Below, piece after piece: positions 8,893 through 16,887 of a DNA stretch of 53,579 nucleotides. The stretch lies in NCBI GenBank assembly GCA_020846145.1, contig JADLEL010000013.1, positions 1 through 53,579 of the forward strand. Direction: 5' to 3'. The translations under genes were made by a program, and so were the position numbers. How positions within the stretch are numbered: the stretch's first letter is position 1; each line of letters opens with the position of its first letter. The stretch comes from Pirellulales bacterium. GTDB taxonomy: Bacteria > Planctomycetota > Planctomycetia > Pirellulales > Thermoguttaceae. The notes below the pieces were generated by a model. That model was not told the DNA's origin. It did no database searches and saw only the letters and a program-made list of their open reading frames with translations.

Positions 8893-9420
8893 ATGGGTAA
8901 GTGGAAACTGCCGACCGTGGGCGATGGTAAACACCGCATCAACGAACAAATTCGCGTTACGCCGATCCGCGTGATCGGCGCGGACGGCGCGCAGTTGGGC
9001 ATCATGCCCACCGACGCGGCCATGGAGCAAGCCCGATCCTTGAATCAGGACCTGGTGGAAGTCGCGCCCAACGAGCGTCCGCCGGTCTGCCGCATCATGG
9101 ACTTCGGCAAGTTCAAGTACCAGCAGAAGAAGCGCGCGCACAAGGGGCACAGCCACCAGATGAAGATCAAGGAGATCCGCGTCCGCCCGAAGACGGGCGA
9201 CAACGACATCATGGTGAAAGTCAACAAGGCGCGGGAGTTCCTCGAGCACAAGGACAAGGTGATCGTGAGCGTGGTCTTCCGCGGCCGCGAACTGGCGCAC
9301 ATCGACGAAGGCCGCAAGGTGCTCGACGAAGTGCTGGCGAAACTGGAAGACGTCTGCAAGATCGAAACCCCGCCCCAGCACCACGGCCGGCGGATGGTTT
9401 GCACGCTGGCGCCGAAATAA
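8893..9420 (+). CDS. infC: Translation initiation factor IF-3
   Basis: 175 residues, usual for IF-3. The N-terminal domain contains [19 protein letters not shown] and the IF-3 signature [17 protein letters not shown]; the C-terminal domain contains [19 protein letters not shown] and [10 protein letters not shown]. The ATG at 8893 is chosen because GAGGA (8879-8883) is 9 nt upstream; a TTG at 8887 in the same frame would be only 3 nt from it. IF-3 binds the 30S subunit and checks the start codon and initiator tRNA. The rpmI-rplT genes that often follow are absent; a toxin-antitoxin pair comes next. Confidence 0.96.
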   Translation: MGKWKLPTVGDGKHRINEQIRVTPIRVIGADGAQLGIMPTDAAMEQARSLNQDLVEVAPNERPPVCRIMDFGKFKYQQKKRAHKGHSHQMKIKEIRVRPKTGDNDIMVKVNKAREFLEHKDKVIVSVVFRGRELAHIDEGRKVLDEVLAKLEDVCKIETPPQHHGRRMVCTLAPK

Positions 9421-9422
9421 AT

Positions 9423-9444
9423 GTAGGACAGGTTTCCAACCTGT
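9423..9444. repeat. Single arm of the GTAGGACAGG palindrome
   Basis: GTAGGACAGG followed by TTTCCAACCTGT, 2 bp after the infC stop. It is one arm of the 72-bp inverted repeat found at 19725-19796, and is itself a small palindrome (ACAGGTT/AACCTGT). Confidence 0.75.
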
Positions 9445-9514
9445 TAATTTTGGACTGATTTACAACCGATCGCCGTATGATAAGTTGGAAATCCGTCTTC
9501 GTGGAGGATCAACC

Positions 9515-9694
9515 ATGAGCCGAGTCAAAGATGAAGTCCGAAAACTCCTCGATGAAATCCCGGAGGAGGCGACGTGGGACGACGTGATGTATGAGTTTTA
9601 CGTTCGGAAAAAAGTGGAGTTGGGTTTGGCGGATTTGGATGCGGGCCGCATGGTTTCACAGGAAGAAGTCGAAAAAAGATATGTGAAACCATGA
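9515..9694 (+). CDS. Small antitoxin of a RelE/ParE-type pair
   Basis: A 59-residue acidic protein (MSRVKDEVRKLLDEIPEEA then TWDDVMYEFYVRKKVELGL and MVSQEEVEKRYVKP). ATG 9515 follows GGAGG (9503-9507) with 7-nt spacing; an upstream in-frame ATG at 9485 lacks a ribosome-binding site. The last four bases overlap the ParE-like gene (ATGA). The pattern LDxIPEEATWDDVMYxFYVRxKVExGLxD is that of small antitoxins paired with ParE/RelE toxins in many planctomycetes and cyanobacteria. It should bind and block the downstream toxin. Confidence 0.8.
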   Translation: MSRVKDEVRKLLDEIPEEATWDDVMYEFYVRKKVELGLADLDAGRMVSQEEVEKRYVKP

Positions 9695-9990
9695 ACGTGC
9701 ATTGGTCGGATTTGGCCTTGGAAGATATCGAATCGATTCGTCGCTATATCGCGATGGATTCGCAGCGAATCGCAGATCGATTCGTGAGCGATTTGGTGAA
9801 AAGCGTGCGGAAACTGCGCCGTTTTCCGGAAATCGGCGAAATCGTCCGAGAAGTAAAAAATCCGCTCCTTCGCGAGATACATTACTTCAATTATCGGATA
9901 CTTTACCGAATCGCTAGGCGGCAATGTGAGATTATCACCATCCTCCACGCAAGTAGAGACCTCTCGTCGCTAAGGTTTGAATTCGAATGA
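9691..9990 (+). CDS. ParE/RelE superfamily toxin
   Basis: A 99-residue protein with the ParE/RelE fold pattern: N-terminal VHWSDLALEDIESIRRYIA, long helices with FVSDLVKSVRKLRRFPEIG, then LLREIHYFNYRILYRIARR and a terminal ITILHASRDL strand. The HxxRD-like ending (LHASRDL) and conserved NYRILYRI agree with ParE-type toxins, which poison gyrase or cleave mRNA; the target cannot be told from sequence. The start overlaps the antitoxin stop by 4 bp. Confidence 0.88.
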   Translation: MNVHWSDLALEDIESIRRYIAMDSQRIADRFVSDLVKSVRKLRRFPEIGEIVREVKNPLLREIHYFNYRILYRIARRQCEIITILHASRDLSSLRFEFE

Positions 9991-10020
9991 CGGCGAATCT
10001 CCCGCAAAAGAGGGCGAGAA

Positions 10021-10269
10021 ATGGCTACGATCACGATCCCTGACGAGTTCTTGAAAGCCGCCGGATTGAAAGAACGAGAATTGCTCATCGAGATCGCCTG
10101 CCGCTTGTTCGATGCCGGAAAACTCTCCCTAACATTCGCAGCCCGCTTGGCCAATTTGGACCGAAACGGAATCGAAGACGAGTTGATGAAGCGGAAGATT
10201 CCCATCTATCGTCCGACCCTTGAAGACTTGACTCACGATCTCGCTGTTTTGGACCGTTTTGGGATTTGA
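10021..10269 (+). CDS. Orphan UPF0175 family antitoxin-like protein
   Basis: 82 residues (MATITIPDEFLKAAGLKERE, IEIACRLFDAGKLSLTFAARLA, RNGIEDELMKRKIPIYRPTLEDL), resembling the UPF0175 protein at 5859 in length and layout (DAGKLS compared with ELGRIS). Unlike that one, no PIN-domain gene follows: the next gene is an unrelated membrane protein. It may be a leftover antitoxin, a regulator in trans, or part of the ParE cluster 30 bp upstream. Confidence 0.78.
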   Translation: MATITIPDEFLKAAGLKERELLIEIACRLFDAGKLSLTFAARLANLDRNGIEDELMKRKIPIYRPTLEDLTHDLAVLDRFGI

Positions 10270-10344
10270 TTTTGTTCCACTTTCGCGCAACGATCGATTC
10301 CGATTTTTCGGCGTAGCGGAAACAACGAATCAGCGGGGGGTGCT

Positions 10345-11061
10345 ATGAAATGGAAATTCCAATTCTCGATTAGCTCGCTTTTCTGGCTCACGCTTTGTCT
10401 CGCATTGCTTCTCACGAGCATTCTCATGTATCGGCGGATGGCTGATGCCGAACATCGCATGGTGCAAGCGGAGGCCGAGGCCGCGTTGATGCGAAAAGCG
10501 GCGGGCTATTTGGTGGTCGGCCATAAAGGCGTCATTCACGGTGCCGAAGTCCTGACCTCTGAGGAACTATTCTGGAAATGGCGGCTATATCTCCCACCGG
10601 AACGACGATTTGTTCTAAAAGTCTTCTCGGGTGAAACACCCAAAGAAGGCCTGCCGGCGGGTAAGTCTTATTCACACCCACTCCTGTTGAGCGGTGAAAT
10701 GTGGCTTTCCGTGACCATTCGCCAATTGAAAGAGAAAGAGACAGTCTGGTTGATGACGGTATCGTATCAGAATCAGAAGTTGGACCCCGTCACATTTACC
10801 TATACCACTGGAACTGGCTCCGATTGTACATTCACAGTTCCCATTTCTGCTGCCGTGATGGATGAACTGACTTCGGAAACCAAAATAACGAGGTGCGGCT
10901 TCCATTTTGGACAATCTGGAACTGAAATCGAACAATACGGCGATCCGGTCATTTTGCTGGAAGAGCGCATGGCGCTGAATGTCGGCAAAGGCGAATGGAC
11001 TGACTCTCCCATGCCCATGCCGGGAATCATGATTTGGCTCGAAGAACAGAAGAAGCCTTGA
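10345..11061 (+). CDS. Membrane-anchored hypothetical protein
   Basis: 238 residues, family not recognised. The N-terminus WKFQFSISSLFWLTLCLALLL is one membrane helix of the FSxxxLLxLT type that often opens planctomycete membrane-anchored proteins of unknown function. A short coiled-coil-like stretch (MADAEHRMVQAEAEAALMRKA) follows, then a beta-rich extracytoplasmic domain ending PGIMIWLEEQKKP. A GGGGGG run lies just before ATG 10345. The gene ends 14 bp before the methyltransferase gene, so the two may be co-transcribed, but nothing in the sequence links their functions. Confidence 0.75.
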   Translation: MKWKFQFSISSLFWLTLCLALLLTSILMYRRMADAEHRMVQAEAEAALMRKAAGYLVVGHKGVIHGAEVLTSEELFWKWRLYLPPERRFVLKVFSGETPKEGLPAGKSYSHPLLLSGEMWLSVTIRQLKEKETVWLMTVSYQNQKLDPVTFTYTTGTGSDCTFTVPISAAVMDELTSETKITRCGFHFGQSGTEIEQYGDPVILLEERMALNVGKGEWTDSPMPMPGIMIWLEEQKKP

Positions 11062-11075
11062 ACCTTCCATGAATT

Positions 11076-12914
11076 ATGATTAACTCTACTTTCTCTGTGG
11101 CCCTTTCTCGCGGCGTGCTGGTTTTCGACGGCGCGATGGGGACGGAATTGTATCGGCATCACGTCTTCACGAATCGGTCGTTCGAGGAGTTATCGCTTTC
11201 CGATCCGAAGCTGATTCGCACTATTCATGCCGAATACCGCGACGCCGGGGCGGACGTGCTGACGACGAACACATTCGGCGCGAACCGCATTGCGCTGGCG
11301 CATTTCGGGCTTGGGGAGAAGGCGCGCGAGATCAATCGGGCGGGTGCGAAACTCGCGCGGGAAGTCGCCGATCAAGCGGAGCGGCCGTTGTTCGTCGCCG
11401 GTTCGATCGGCCCGCTGCCGTCGCAGTCTCAATACGAATTTCAGATCGAAGATCTGATATTGGAGCAGGTCGAGAGTCTGACGGCGGGCGGAGCCGACTT
11501 CATCCTCTTCGAAACGCAGCCCAATCGGGCGGCATTGGAAAAATGCGCCGCCGCGATGGGACGCATGCCGGATACGCCTTTCGTGCTATCGTTCACGCTG
11601 GAGGCGAACGGCGAGACGGCTGCCGGCGAGACGGTCGAGCGGCTCATGGCGCCGCTGCCGGAAGGTTCTCCTTCGCCGGTCGCCTGGGGCATGAATTGCG
11701 GCAGCGGGCCGGACGGCCTGCTCTCGGCCGTCGAGCGGGCGGTGCGGTTGACGACGCTCCCCTTGATCGTGCAGCCCAACGCCGGCATGCCCAAGGAGGT
11801 CGATAACCGCCGCATCTATCTCTGCTCGCCGGAATATCTGACGGAATACGCCAAGCGTTTCGTGGGCCTGGGCGCGGCGGCGGTCGGCGGCTGCTGCGGC
11901 ACCACGCCCGAACACATCCGCGCGATGGCCCAGGCGATCAAGCCGCTTTCGCGGATGAAATCGAAACCGACCGTCGTCATCGCCGCCGCAAAGCCCGCGG
12001 AAGGCAAACCGCCGCTGCCGTTCGCCGAAAAATCGAATCTCGCCCGGCGTTTGGCGGAAAAAAAATGGGTAACGACCGTGGAACTCGTGCCGCCGCGCGG
12101 GTACGATCTGCGTTCGACGGTCGAGAAAAGCCGCGCCCTGCGCGAGCGCGGCGTGACGGCGATCAACATTCCCGACGGTCCCCGCGCGTCGGCTCGCATC
12201 TCGCCGCTCATCACCGCCGAGCACATTTTGCGCGAGGCGGGAATCGAGCCGATCTTGCATTTTTGCTGCCGCGACCGGAACCTGATCGGCATGCAGGCCG
12301 ATCTTTTGGCCTGCGCGGCCTGCGGCATCCGCAACCTGCTTTTCGTAACCGGCGACCCGCCGAAACTGGGCGATTATCCGCACGCCACCGGCGTGTTCGA
12401 CGCCGACTCGATCGGCATGGCGGCCGTGCAGCGGCGGCTCAACGAGGGCCTCGATCTCGGCGGCCAGCCCATCGATCCGCAAACCTTCGCGGTCATCGGC
12501 GTGGGACTCGATCCCACGGCTTTGGATCGCAAGCGGGAACTCGACCGCTTCCGCCGCAAGGTCGAAGCCGGAGCGGAATTCGCCATCACGCAGCCGGTTT
12601 TCGATCCCGACGCGCTGTTGCGATTTTTCGATGAAGTGGAGCAGTTCGAGATTCCGATTCTTGCCGGCATCTGGCCGCTTACGAGTTACCGCAACGCGGC
12701 TTTCATGCGGAACGAGGTGCCGGGCGTAACCGTGCCCGACGCGGTGATGGAGCGCATGGCGTCGGTCGAAAGCCGCGAGGGGCAAATGGCGATGGGCATC
12801 GAGATCGCGCGGGAATCGGTCGCCCGCATCCGCGACCGCGTCGCGGGCATCCAAGTTTCCGCCCCCTTCGGCCGCATCGAGACCGCGCTGGCCGTGATCG
12901 AAGGCGAGAAATGA
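11076..12914 (+). CDS. Bifunctional homocysteine S-methyltransferase / methylenetetrahydrofolate reductase
   Basis: A 612-residue fusion. Residues 1-300 are a homocysteine methyltransferase domain with the zinc cysteines C208 (GMNCGSG) and C273/C274 (GGCCGTTPEH). Residues about 320-612 are a MetF-like reductase (VTTVELVPPRG, INIPDGPRASARIS, FVTGDPPKLGDYP, TQPVFDPD), which makes 5-methyl-THF with FAD. The same order occurs in the YitJ-type fusions of Firmicutes and in planctomycetes. It would make 5-methyl-THF and methylate homocysteine without cobalamin. The methyl donor for the first domain cannot be deduced. No SAM riboswitch fits in the 14-bp gap upstream. The gene converges on the next one with 7 bp between stops. 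Confidence 0.93.
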   Translation: MINSTFSVALSRGVLVFDGAMGTELYRHHVFTNRSFEELSLSDPKLIRTIHAEYRDAGADVLTTNTFGANRIALAHFGLGEKAREINRAGAKLAREVADQAERPLFVAGSIGPLPSQSQYEFQIEDLILEQVESLTAGGADFILFETQPNRAALEKCAAAMGRMPDTPFVLSFTLEANGETAAGETVERLMAPLPEGSPSPVAWGMNCGSGPDGLLSAVERAVRLTTLPLIVQPNAGMPKEVDNRRIYLCSPEYLTEYAKRFVGLGAAAVGGCCGTTPEHIRAMAQAIKPLSRMKSKPTVVIAAAKPAEGKPPLPFAEKSNLARRLAEKKWVTTVELVPPRGYDLRSTVEKSRALRERGVTAINIPDGPRASARISPLITAEHILREAGIEPILHFCCRDRNLIGMQADLLACAACGIRNLLFVTGDPPKLGDYPHATGVFDADSIGMAAVQRRLNEGLDLGGQPIDPQTFAVIGVGLDPTALDRKRELDRFRRKVEAGAEFAITQPVFDPDALLRFFDEVEQFEIPILAGIWPLTSYRNAAFMRNEVPGVTVPDAVMERMASVESREGQMAMGIEIARESVARIRDRVAGIQVSAPFGRIETALAVIEGEK

Positions 12915-12921
12915 ACGATCA

Positions 12922-15276
12922 TCATCTCTTCGGCGGGATGCAGTAGGCTTCGAATTCGGTGACGGAGAAAACTTGATTCTTGTACGACAAGGTGCCGTAG
13001 AGCTTGACCGATTTGACCGGCAGCCCCTTGACGGGAATGATCTGCCAGCGGAACGATTGGCCTTGGTTGCGCTCGATGAGCGTTTTATAGCGTATGCCGT
13101 CCGCCGAAACCGCCATTACGTAGTGGTAGAACCGCGCGTCGCCGTCGTAGAAGTGGAAGCGGATTTGCTGGAGCAGATAGACCTTATCGAAGGTGATGGT
13201 CCATTCGCAAGGCACCGGACCGCTGGCGGCCGCGCCGTCCCAGCCGGGATTGCGGCTTTCGCCGTCGAGGAGTTTATCGGCGTTGGCCGCGACGCCCTCC
13301 ACGCGCGTGCCGTTGGAAGCCAAGGCGACGTTCCCGGTTTGGATGACGCCGCGTCCGGGCGCGGCCGAGGCATCGAAGCCGGCGATCGTTTTCAGCCGCG
13401 AGTCGGCCTTGGCTTGGTCCAGTCCGGCCAGATTCGGCAGCGCGCGATCGTACCAATGCTCCGCGCGCGCAAGCGCCGCGGCTTTGGCCGATCCCTTTTC
13501 CTTCTGCGCGTAATCCCACCAGGCGTCGGCGGCCGCTAATGGCCCGGCGGGATTCTTGGAAGCTGCAATATCCTTGGCGGCGAGTTCGGCCAGCGGCGCA
13601 TCGGACGATTTCGCCAACATGGGCAGCCCTTCGTCCCAATCGCGTTCTTCGAAGCACGTCCAGCGGCCGGCCAGGGCGTTCGCGTCCGCGTCGTCGGGAT
13701 TCTGCTTGAGCGCGTCGAGCGCCTTGCGAACGGGCTGATAGCGCGCCATCAGCCGCTTGATTTCCTGGGCGAAGATGTTCATTTCCCGCATCAGCATGGG
13801 GTCTTTTTTCGCCAGCGGATTGACCGCTTTGAGCGTTTTGTCGGCAATCTCGATTTGGCCCGCTTCCTTCGCTTGCTCGGCGAATTGCCGCGCGAGGAGC
13901 ACGAGTTCGTCGCCCGCGCTTTTCGCCGCATTGTCCCTTGCGGCCTGAGCCGACTTGGCGGCTTGGGCGATGGCCTGTAATTTCATCTCCCAAGGATTCA
14001 CCGCGAAATACTCGGCGAATGCATCGACGCGGTCCAGCGCGCTTTGCACCCGATCCGAATCGCCGAGCAATTGGACCGCGAGCGACATCAGCGCGTACCG
14101 CGCCGCGATATCGTTATTGGTTCTTATCGCTTGAGACCACAACCGATCGGCCAGCGCCCGCTTCCGCATTCCGTTTTTCGCGGCTGCCATCTGCGTGGCG
14201 TAGATTTCGCGCACGGACTTTTCGGCAGTCCGGCGGGTGGTTTCGTCGGGTATCGGCTGCCGCTCGCCGGCCGGTTGACTCGCAGGCGGCGGATTCACAT
14301 CACCGCTAAAATCCTCTTCCAAGAGGTTGTGTTCTCCGGAAGTCGATGCGTCGTGCCCGGCATTTTTCGGAGGCATCGAATCATCGGCATTGCGCGCCGG
14401 TTCCGCGCTCGAATGGTGGGGAGGCACATTGTCGAGCGCATTCCCGCCCGGCATCCGCGCGGAGTTATTGTCGTCCGGCACGAGCGGTACGATCGGGAAA
14501 TCGCCGCCTTTCAGCGGGGGATGCTTTTCGGGGTCGCCGGTCGAATTTGCCGCGTTCTCCGCCGGCTTGCCGCCCGGCGAATCATCCCGGCGGGTGGAAG
14601 GCGACGAATTCGCCGCGCGCGATTTGTCTCCACTCGAATCGGTTCGCACGACGGCGGGTTTTTCGCCCGTTCCCCCATCCTTTTTGTATTTCACCAAGAG
14701 ATAAACCAAAAGGCATCCGAGGGCGACCAATCCCAGCATCGTCGCCGCAAGCAAACGCCACCTTTCCCGCGGAGCACGTACGGGCGGAGGAGTATAAGTT
14801 GGAATGCGCAGTTCGGGAATCGCATTGGCGGCAACTGGGGAAGACGGCGAATGATTTTCTCCCGCCATTGAAGACGGTTGCGGGGGAAGAGGCGTCGAAG
14901 TCCACTTGTTTCCCCCGTTCGGCGAGAGGATTGTCGCGCCGTTCGAAATTGCGGCCGCGGCGGACGGTTCCTTTTTTAGCGCCGTAACGCGGCGCTGCAA
15001 TTGGCCGTCGTAAAAGGCCTTCTTCGCCGGATCGAGCAAACACAATTGGACCTCCTTGATCTGCGTGGCGATGCGGTCGGCCATGTCGGTATGCTTGTCT
15101 TTCGCCAAGGACCGCAAAAACGCCAGCCGCGCGTCCGCCGCGTTGCTGATGACGTCGGCATCCTCTTCGAACAACTCCAAGCCCAGCAATCGATAATGAT
15201 GGGGCGGTTGTTCCTCGGGAGGAATGCCCAGCCACTTGCGATACGGATCGAAGGATTCGTCCACGGGAAAATGCAA
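12922..15276 (-). CDS. DnaJ-like/TM/F5-8C multidomain planctomycete protein
   Basis: About 784 residues. The N-terminus (about 10-95) is the planctomycete-specific J-like domain (YRKWLGIPPEEQPPHHYRLL then GLELFEEDADVI, CLLDPAKKAFYDGQL), known from many of their kinases and membrane proteins. One membrane helix follows (about 176-195, LLAATMLGLVALGCLLVYLL), then a long Pro/Ser/Asn-rich extracytoplasmic linker, a helical repeat region and a C-terminal discoidin-like (F5/8 type C) domain (LLDGESRNPGWDG, WTITFDKVYLLQQIRFHFYDG, SVTEFEAY), which usually binds carbohydrate. The start is uncertain: the first in-frame candidate is TTG 15276, with a GTG four codons in; neither has a clear ribosome-binding site. 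Likely an envelope protein joining a cytoplasmic chaperone-like module to a surface-binding domain. Confidence 0.82.
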   Translation of the reverse strand: MHFPVDESFDPYRKWLGIPPEEQPPHHYRLLGLELFEEDADVISNAADARLAFLRSLAKDKHTDMADRIATQIKEVQLCLLDPAKKAFYDGQLQRRVTALKKEPSAAAAISNGATILSPNGGNKWTSTPLPPQPSSMAGENHSPSSPVAANAIPELRIPTYTPPPVRAPRERWRLLAATMLGLVALGCLLVYLLVKYKKDGGTGEKPAVVRTDSSGDKSRAANSSPSTRRDDSPGGKPAENAANSTGDPEKHPPLKGGDFPIVPLVPDDNNSARMPGGNALDNVPPHHSSAEPARNADDSMPPKNAGHDASTSGEHNLLEEDFSGDVNPPPASQPAGERQPIPDETTRRTAEKSVREIYATQMAAAKNGMRKRALADRLWSQAIRTNNDIAARYALMSLAVQLLGDSDRVQSALDRVDAFAEYFAVNPWEMKLQAIAQAAKSAQAARDNAAKSAGDELVLLARQFAEQAKEAGQIEIADKTLKAVNPLAKKDPMLMREMNIFAQEIKRLMARYQPVRKALDALKQNPDDADANALAGRWTCFEERDWDEGLPMLAKSSDAPLAELAAKDIAASKNPAGPLAAADAWWDYAQKEKGSAKAAALARAEHWYDRALPNLAGLDQAKADSRLKTIAGFDASAAPGRGVIQTGNVALASNGTRVEGVAANADKLLDGESRNPGWDGAAASGPVPCEWTITFDKVYLLQQIRFHFYDGDARFYHYVMAVSADGIRYKTLIERNQGQSFRWQIIPVKGLPVKSVKLYGTLSYKNQVFSVTEFEAYCIPPKR

Positions 15277-15365
15277 CTTCGCTTGGAGGCGTCAGGAAGG
15301 GGCTTCGCCCACCGAATATGTAAATCGAACTCTTGGAGGTTAATTCATTGGGCGGGAGCGTTCTC

Positions 15366-15483
15366 GTGGTTCGACAACCGTAAAATGACAGGTTGTTGGG
15401 ATGGCAGTTGTACCGCCATCCCTGGGGCGACAGTACAACTATCGCCCCAACATGAACCTGCCAATTTGTATTTGTCGGGCCAC
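15366..15483. repeat. 118-bp palindromic element, copy 1
   Basis: The ends GTGGTTC and GGGCCAC are imperfect inverted repeats. Two hairpins lie inside: GGGATGGCAG/CGCCATCCC and GGGGCGACAG/ATCGCCCC. A reverse-complement copy of equal length lies at 18364-18481. It sits in the 561-bp gap between the J-like gene and cysK, which holds no convincing ORF. Confidence 0.85.
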
Positions 15484-15551
15484 GATGCGGCGTCGGGGAC
15501 GGCCCAGTCCGCCGGTAATTTTCATAGGAGATTAATTGGCCATTATCCCGC

Positions 15552-15642
15552 ATTATTCATAAAAGTGATTTGTAGAAGCGGCATCTTGCCGCTTTTGCCT
15601 AAAATGCGGCAGGATGCCGCATCTACGACGTTTATGAATAAT
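15552..15642. repeat. 91-bp MITE-like element, copy 1
   Basis: Perfect 12-bp terminal inverted repeats ATTATTCATAAA (15552-15563) and TTTATGAATAAT (15631-15642) enclose two hairpins, GCGGCA/TGCCGC with loops TCT and GGA. The reverse complement differs at only three positions from the element at 31326-31416. Confidence 0.92.
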
Positions 15643-15741
15643 TCCAGTTATTATTCATTATTTCAAGGAACACGGCCGGATGCAACTCCCAGCGTACCCC
15701 GACGCCCCCCCCTGCGTGAGTGCTTTGCGGCGAAATAACCG

Positions 15742-15770
15742 TTGACTCCGTTAAAGTCCAAGTATATTAT
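15742..15770 (+). promoter_or_regulatory. cysK promoter
   Basis: TTGACT (15742-15747), 17-bp spacer, TATTAT (15765-15770): a near-consensus housekeeping promoter 68 bp upstream of the start codon. Confidence 0.65.
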
Positions 15771-15837
15771 AGCTCGATATTAGAGTTGACTATCTTTGGA
15801 AAGATTATTAGGATTCATCGAACTTGGAGACTCGACC

Positions 15838-16797
15838 ATGTCCACCACAGTTGCCAAAAAGATCTTCGATGACGTTACGCAATGCGTGGGGAATACGCCC
15901 TTGGTGCGGCTCAATCGCATCTCCGCGGGCTGCGCGGCGACCGTGGCGGGGAAGCTGGAAAACGCGAATCCGCTGTGGAGCGTGAAAGACCGCATCGGCC
16001 GCTCGATGATCGACGCCGCCGAGCGCGACGGACTCATCAAAAAAGACACCGTCATCATCGAACCGACCAGCGGGAACACGGGCATCGGGCTGGCTTACGT
16101 GTGCGCCGCGCGGGGATACAAGCTTGCCGTAACCATGCCCGAAAGCATGAGCGTCGAGCGCCGCCGGCTGCTGAAAGCGTTGGGCGCCGAGTTAATCCTC
16201 ACGCCCGCCGCCGAAGGAATGCCGGGCGCGGTCCGCAAGGCCGAAGAAATTGCGGCTTCCCATCCGCGGTACTACATGCCTCAGCAGTTCAAGAATCCGG
16301 CCAATCCCGAGATTCACCGCAAGGCCACGGCCGAGGAAATTTGGCGCGACACGGGCGGAGCGGTCGATATTTTCGTGGCCGGCGTGGGCACCGGCGGCAC
16401 GATCACCGGCGTGGGCGAAGTGCTCAAGGCCCGCAAGCCGGGAGTAAAAATCGTGGCCGTGGAACCGGTCGCCAGTCCGGTCATCACGCAATTCCGCGCC
16501 GGCGAGGAACTGAAGCCGGGAAAACACACGATCCAAGGCATCGGCGCCGGTTTCATTCCCGACGTGCTGAACGTGAAAGTCATCGACGAGGTCGTTCAGG
16601 TCTTGGAAGAAGACGCCTTCGAGACCGCCCGGCAATTGGCGAAACTCGAAGGACTGATGTGCGGCATTAGCTGCGGCGCGGCGGCCTGGGCGGCGGTGCA
16701 TATCGCCAAGCGCGAGGAGAACCGAGGCAAGCTCGTCGTCGCCATTCTGCCCGATATCGGCGAACGGTATCTTTCTACGAAGTTGTTTCCAGAGTGA
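15838..16797 (+). CDS. cysK: Cysteine synthase (O-acetylserine sulfhydrylase)
   Basis: 319 residues from ATG 15838, chosen over an in-frame ATG at 15796 because GGAGA (15826-15830) lies 7 nt upstream and the family start ([20 protein letters not shown]) fits. PLP enzyme: the Schiff-base lysine is in [11 protein letters not shown], the substrate loop is [13 protein letters not shown], the phosphate-binding glycines are [12 protein letters not shown], and [12 protein letters not shown] near the end carries the PLP-ring Ser. It makes cysteine from O-acetylserine and sulfide. It has its own promoter and no cysE neighbour. Heptamer repeats start 6 bp after the stop and run to the end of the convergent CDF gene. 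Confidence 0.95.
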   Translation: MSTTVAKKIFDDVTQCVGNTPLVRLNRISAGCAATVAGKLENANPLWSVKDRIGRSMIDAAERDGLIKKDTVIIEPTSGNTGIGLAYVCAARGYKLAVTMPESMSVERRRLLKALGAELILTPAAEGMPGAVRKAEEIAASHPRYYMPQQFKNPANPEIHRKATAEEIWRDTGGAVDIFVAGVGTGGTITGVGEVLKARKPGVKIVAVEPVASPVITQFRAGEELKPGKHTIQGIGAGFIPDVLNVKVIDEVVQVLEEDAFETARQLAKLEGLMCGISCGAAAWAAVHIAKREENRGKLVVAILPDIGERYLSTKLFPE

Positions 16798-16803
16798 AAT
16801 AGA

Positions 16804-16887
16804 GGGATTAGAGATCAGGGGCTAGAGATCGGGGATTAGGGGCTAAAGTTCCAAAACTCTGATCTCTAGTCCCTGATCTCTAGCCCC
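16804..16887. repeat. Inverted heptamer arrays between cysK and the CDF gene
   Basis: Left array in strict 7-nt register: GGGATTA, GAGATCA, GGGGCTA, GAGATCG, GGGATTA, GGGGCTA (16804-16845). Right array: TGATCTC, TAGTCCC, TGATCTC, TAGCCCC (16860-16887), its reverse complement. The stop codon of the convergent CDF gene begins at the last array base. Confidence 0.9.

Noticed and set aside
11062-11075. SAM riboswitch for the methyltransferase/MTHFR gene
   Set aside because: Only 14 bp separate it from the upstream gene and no riboswitch features were seen there.
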